Shown here one piece after another: positions 61,835 through 64,000 of a stretch of DNA of 64,000 nt; within the stretch, counting starts at the first letter, position 1, and the number at the start of each line of letters is the position of its first letter. Under the pieces are notes generated by a model. It made no database searches. It was not told where the DNA came from and was given only the letters and a program-made list of their open reading frames with translations. A program made the position numbers and the translations under genes. Origin of the DNA: Bacillota bacterium (lineage in GTDB: Bacteria; Bacillota; Bacilli; Paenibacillales; NBRC-103111); assembly GCA_023388055.1 (NCBI GenBank), contig JAEWGW010000018.1, forward strand, positions 124,001-188,000, written 5' to 3'.

Positions 61835-62581
61835 CTATTCAGCAGCCGCCCGGTCCGCGAATACCGCCATGGCATCCCGCATGAACGCGGCCAACCCTTC
61901 ACCGAACTTATCGATGTTCTTCGTGAAGCGTTCGTCACACACGTACATCTCGCCCAGACCCTTGAATGCTTCATGCGAATAGGTGCCCATCCGGTTGAGG
62001 TAGTCCCACCACAGCTTAATGGCAGCTTGGGCTTCCTCCGATTCGGGAGACAGGTGGCGCAAGTCGGCCAGCTTGAAGTAGATCTCATTCATTTCCTGGC
62101 CCAGCTTCTCCTGCTCCTCCTTGGACATGGCGCCCAACCGGGCATTGGAGCTGTCTACAGCCTTGTCTCCCCAGCGCTGCCGGGCTTCCTGCTCATATGG
62201 ATTGCCCTTGGTAAAATCAAACCCTGCAAACTTCTCTTTATCGCTCATGTGAATCTCTCCTTTATGGTGTCGGATGGTTTGGTCAATCACCGCGATCATC
62301 CGGTCCAGCTGCCCGCGTCGGTCCACGAGCATCCGCCGCTGAAGCGCCAACGCTTCGTTGCGGTTATAGTCCGGATCCATGATAATCTCCTTGATCTTCG
62401 TCAGGGAAAACCCCAGCTCCCGAAAAAACAGGATCTGCTGCAGAGTTTCCAGATTCGCGCCGGAGTAAATGCGGTATCCGGATTCCGTCTTTTCCTCCGG
62501 CTTCAAAAGCCCGATCTCATCATAGTGGTGCAGCGTGCGCACACTGACCCCCGTCAGCTCGGCGACTTCCTTTACCTTCAT
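61835..62581 (-). CDS. MerR-family regulator with TipAS drug-binding domain
   Basis: A 248-residue protein: MerR helix-turn-helix (KVKEVAELTGVSVRTLHHYDEIGLLKP), coiled dimer helix, and C-terminal TipAS-like globin-like domain (about 130-245; GLGEMYVCDERFTKNIDKFGEGLAAFM). Homologues TipA, Mta and SkgA bind thiopeptides or induce drug efflux. GGGAG lies 9 nt before ATG 62581. It probably activates its own promoter (62606-62636). Confidence 0.9.
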   Translation of the reverse strand: MKVKEVAELTGVSVRTLHHYDEIGLLKPEEKTESGYRIYSGANLETLQQILFFRELGFSLTKIKEIIMDPDYNRNEALALQRRMLVDRRGQLDRMIAVIDQTIRHHKGEIHMSDKEKFAGFDFTKGNPYEQEARQRWGDKAVDSSNARLGAMSKEEQEKLGQEMNEIYFKLADLRHLSPESEEAQAAIKLWWDYLNRMGTYSHEAFKGLGEMYVCDERFTKNIDKFGEGLAAFMRDAMAVFADRAAAE

Positions 62582-62605
62582 CCTCTGCATCTCCCTTCAC
62601 CACTT

Positions 62606-62636
62606 ACTCTAAAGGATCACGTAACGTGAGAGTCAA
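62606..62636 (-). promoter_or_regulatory. MerR-type autoregulated promoter
   Basis: Minus strand: TTGACT, 19-bp spacer, TAGAGT. The spacer contains the perfect dyad TCACGT-T-ACGTGA (62617-62629). A 19-bp spacer with a central dyad is the mark of MerR-activated promoters. Confidence 0.85.
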
Positions 62637-62724
62637 CCGTTATTTTGAGCATACCCGAATAAAAATTTCACGATACATAACAATAGCAATTAGCACCTAA
62701 ACCATTAACAGCGTCAACCAAAAT

Positions 62725-62981
62725 TTTATACGAAAATGCTGCATCTGCCCCGGCATTTACATCGCCGGCGATGGCCGTTGGGCCGTGGGCGATTCTAACG
62801 GAAGCCACAGCCTTTATTGGACACTAAAAAGCTCTTTCAAAATCCTAACGGAAGCAGGCGCCGCTATTTTCCGCAAATCCACCCTAAAACAGCTCACAAA
62901 CCAAGAATAAAGGCTCTGGCCGCCGTTAGAAAATAATAATACCTGTTTTCGCACAAATAACGTCTCTGGCTTCCGTTAGAA
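62725..62981. repeat. Four-arm F-F-R-R intergenic repeat element 6 with upstream hairpin (ACGGAAG family)
   Basis: Arms: forward 62793-62820 and 62842-62872, reverse 62905-62931 and 62955-62981. The upstream 70 bp matches that of the element at 48365 almost base for base and has the same stem (AAATGCTG/CGGCATTT) with changed pairs. Spacing 50 bp. It sits between the divergent MerR and DsbA-like genes. Confidence 0.86.
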
Positions 62982-63030
62982 ACCGAATCCGTCTCACACG
63001 TCCCCTCGCTCGCCCCCAAACCCGGTTTGC

Positions 63031-63070
63031 TTGACACATGAAGTTCGATGTAACTATAATAGTTACATCG
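63031..63070 (+). promoter_or_regulatory. Promoter and operator of the DsbA-like gene
   Basis: TTGACA (63031-63036), 18-bp spacer, TATAAT (63055-63060). A perfect dyad, CGATGTAACTA-TAA-TAGTTACATCG (63046-63070), covers the -10 region: a strong promoter under tight repression, in the style of MarR/HxlR redox sensors. Confidence 0.9.
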
Positions 63071-63140
63071 ATTGCTGCAACCATTATTCTTAACCTTCTG
63101 ATATACACACATCCATGTACCGTTGGAGAGGAGCATTCCC

Positions 63141-63845
63141 ATGAAAATTGAAGTTTGGTCAGATTTCGCCTGCCCCTTCTGTTATATAGGAAAACAGCGT
63201 TTGGAGACTGCCCTGGAGCAGTTTACCCACTGGGATCAGGTGGAAGTGGTGTTCAAAAGCTTCGAGCTGGACCCCCGCGCACCCCTAACAGTAGAGCATG
63301 ATGTCCACCATATGCTGGCTGCCAAATACGGCATGACCCGCGAAAAAGCCATTGCCATGAACAAAAATCTGACCGATCAAGCCAAGGAAGTCGGACTTGC
63401 TTTTCATATGGACACAATGAAATTGACCAACACCTTCGATGCTCACCGATTAACGCATTTCGCGGCAAAGAAAGGCAAGCAGAACGATGTTATCAAAGAG
63501 CTATTTCAAGCGTATTTTACCGACTCCCTGCTTCTGGGAGACCATAATACTCTGGCGGATTTGGCGCAAAAGGCCGGGCTGGACCGCAACGAAACTCTGA
63601 CGATGCTGGCCGGAAACGACTATGCCGCCGACGTCCGCGCCGATGAAGAGGAAGCGCAACAGCTGGGTGTAACGGGGGTTCCCTTCTTCGTCATTGACCG
63701 GAAGTATGCCGTTTCCGGGGCGCAGCCCACGGAGGTTTTCCTCAAAACACTGGAGACCATCTGGCAGGAAACACAGCCGCTGAAGATCATCAGCAATGAT
63801 GGGGACGCCGGGATTTGTCAGGATGGATCGTGTTCGGTGAACTAA
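63141..63845 (+). CDS. DsbA-family oxidoreductase, FrnE-like
   Basis: A 234-residue thioredoxin-fold protein with active site CPFC at residues 11-14, insertion of helices, and cis-Pro region GVTGVPFFVIDRKYAVSGAQ. It lacks a signal peptide, so it acts in the cytoplasm as a disulfide oxidoreductase or isomerase in oxidative or electrophile stress. AGGAG lies 7 nt before ATG 63141. The C-terminal CQDGSC pair adds a second redox-like motif. Confidence 0.92.
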   Translation: MKIEVWSDFACPFCYIGKQRLETALEQFTHWDQVEVVFKSFELDPRAPLTVEHDVHHMLAAKYGMTREKAIAMNKNLTDQAKEVGLAFHMDTMKLTNTFDAHRLTHFAAKKGKQNDVIKELFQAYFTDSLLLGDHNTLADLAQKAGLDRNETLTMLAGNDYAADVRADEEEAQQLGVTGVPFFVIDRKYAVSGAQPTEVFLKTLETIWQETQPLKIISNDGDAGICQDGSCSVN

Positions 63846-63865
63846 GTCAGAGAAACGGACTCAGT

Positions 63866-63907
63866 CAAAAACAAGGAGCTGCCCCGATGGGTAGCTCCTT
63901 TGTTTTT
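63866..63907 (+). terminator. Terminator of the DsbA-like gene
   Basis: Stem AAAAACAAGGAGCT/AGCTCCTTTGTTTTT with inner GCCCC/GGGT, then TTTTT. Confidence 0.88.
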
Positions 63908-63920
63908 GGCAGGTGAGGAA

Positions 63921-63999
63921 TCTCTAACGAATCTGAGAAACGCTATTTGGCCACATATGGGCCTTTCTTTAATCTAACGAATCCTAGCAACGCTATTTG
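63921..63999. repeat. Edge-truncated four-arm repeat element 7 (AACGAATC family)
   Basis: Two forward arms with core CTAACGAATCYKAG and end CGCTATTTG, at 63921-63950 and 63971-63999, exactly 50 bp apart. The two reverse arms expected by analogy lie past the window end. Confidence 0.65.
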
Positions 64000-64000
64000 T

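Overview
The window reads as chromosomal DNA of a spore-former-type Firmicute, most likely Paenibacillus or a close relative. This rests on strong AGGAGG-type ribosome sites before nearly every gene, frequent GTG/TTG starts, S-layer-homology (SLH) proteins, YesMN-type two-component genes, Opu betaine transport, FNR/CRP boxes of the TGTGA-N6-TCACA type, and fairly GC-rich coding sequence. No rRNA or tRNA genes, CRISPR array or prophage was seen.

Layout. 1-10.3 kb, all minus strand: an iron-linked block with two AraC regulators, each behind a Fur-like box. One precedes a pair of ABC half-exporters. The other precedes a lipoprotein, two FecCD permeases, a NifH-like ATPase and a NifD-like nitrogenase component 1 that runs off the left edge. 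10.5-14.3 kb: GbsR-type repressor divergent from the opuA glycine-betaine importer. 14.8-17 kb: IclR regulator and a fused Fe/Mn superoxide dismutase. 17.1-21.8 kb: an FNR-box-flanked nitrite/NO module (two DUF2249 proteins, polytopic membrane protein, MIP18/DUF59 protein, cysteine-free Crp/Fnr regulator, copper nitrite reductase), interrupted by a MITE-like inverted repeat. 21.9-30 kb: a secreted 2284-residue multidomain protein with an SLH partner. 30-33.6 kb: acyltransferase, folE, yneF and an oxidoreductase. 34-42.8 kb: sugar ABC importer, YesMN-type sensor/regulator and a heparinase II/III-like enzyme. 42.8-48 kb: HD-GYP-like protein, ogt, queG, ntdP, GNAT and sodA. 48.8-50.1 kb: an IS3-family element with a stop codon in orfB. 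50.3-58.5 kb: a 2195-residue SLH-anchored esterase/beta-helix protein with a frameshifted last SLH repeat, and an oligogalacturonate-lyase-like propeller. 58.6-64 kb: Vat-type acetyltransferase, methyltransferase, nucleotidyltransferase, an orphan NTF2-like protein, a TipA-like MerR regulator and a DsbA/FrnE-like oxidoreductase.

The genes suggest an iron-scavenging, osmotolerant soil or plant-associated organism that degrades uronic-acid-rich polysaccharides, displays enzymes on its S-layer and can respire nitrite. Two things stand out as possibly undescribed. First, a nitrogenase-like reductase is embedded in a Fur-box siderophore/tetrapyrrole-type uptake operon. Second, six complete (and one edge-truncated) intergenic elements of about 180-190 bp each carry four copies of a 22-28 bp dyad-containing repeat in forward-forward-reverse-reverse order. 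The spacing is about 50 bp in every element, although the repeat sequence differs between families.
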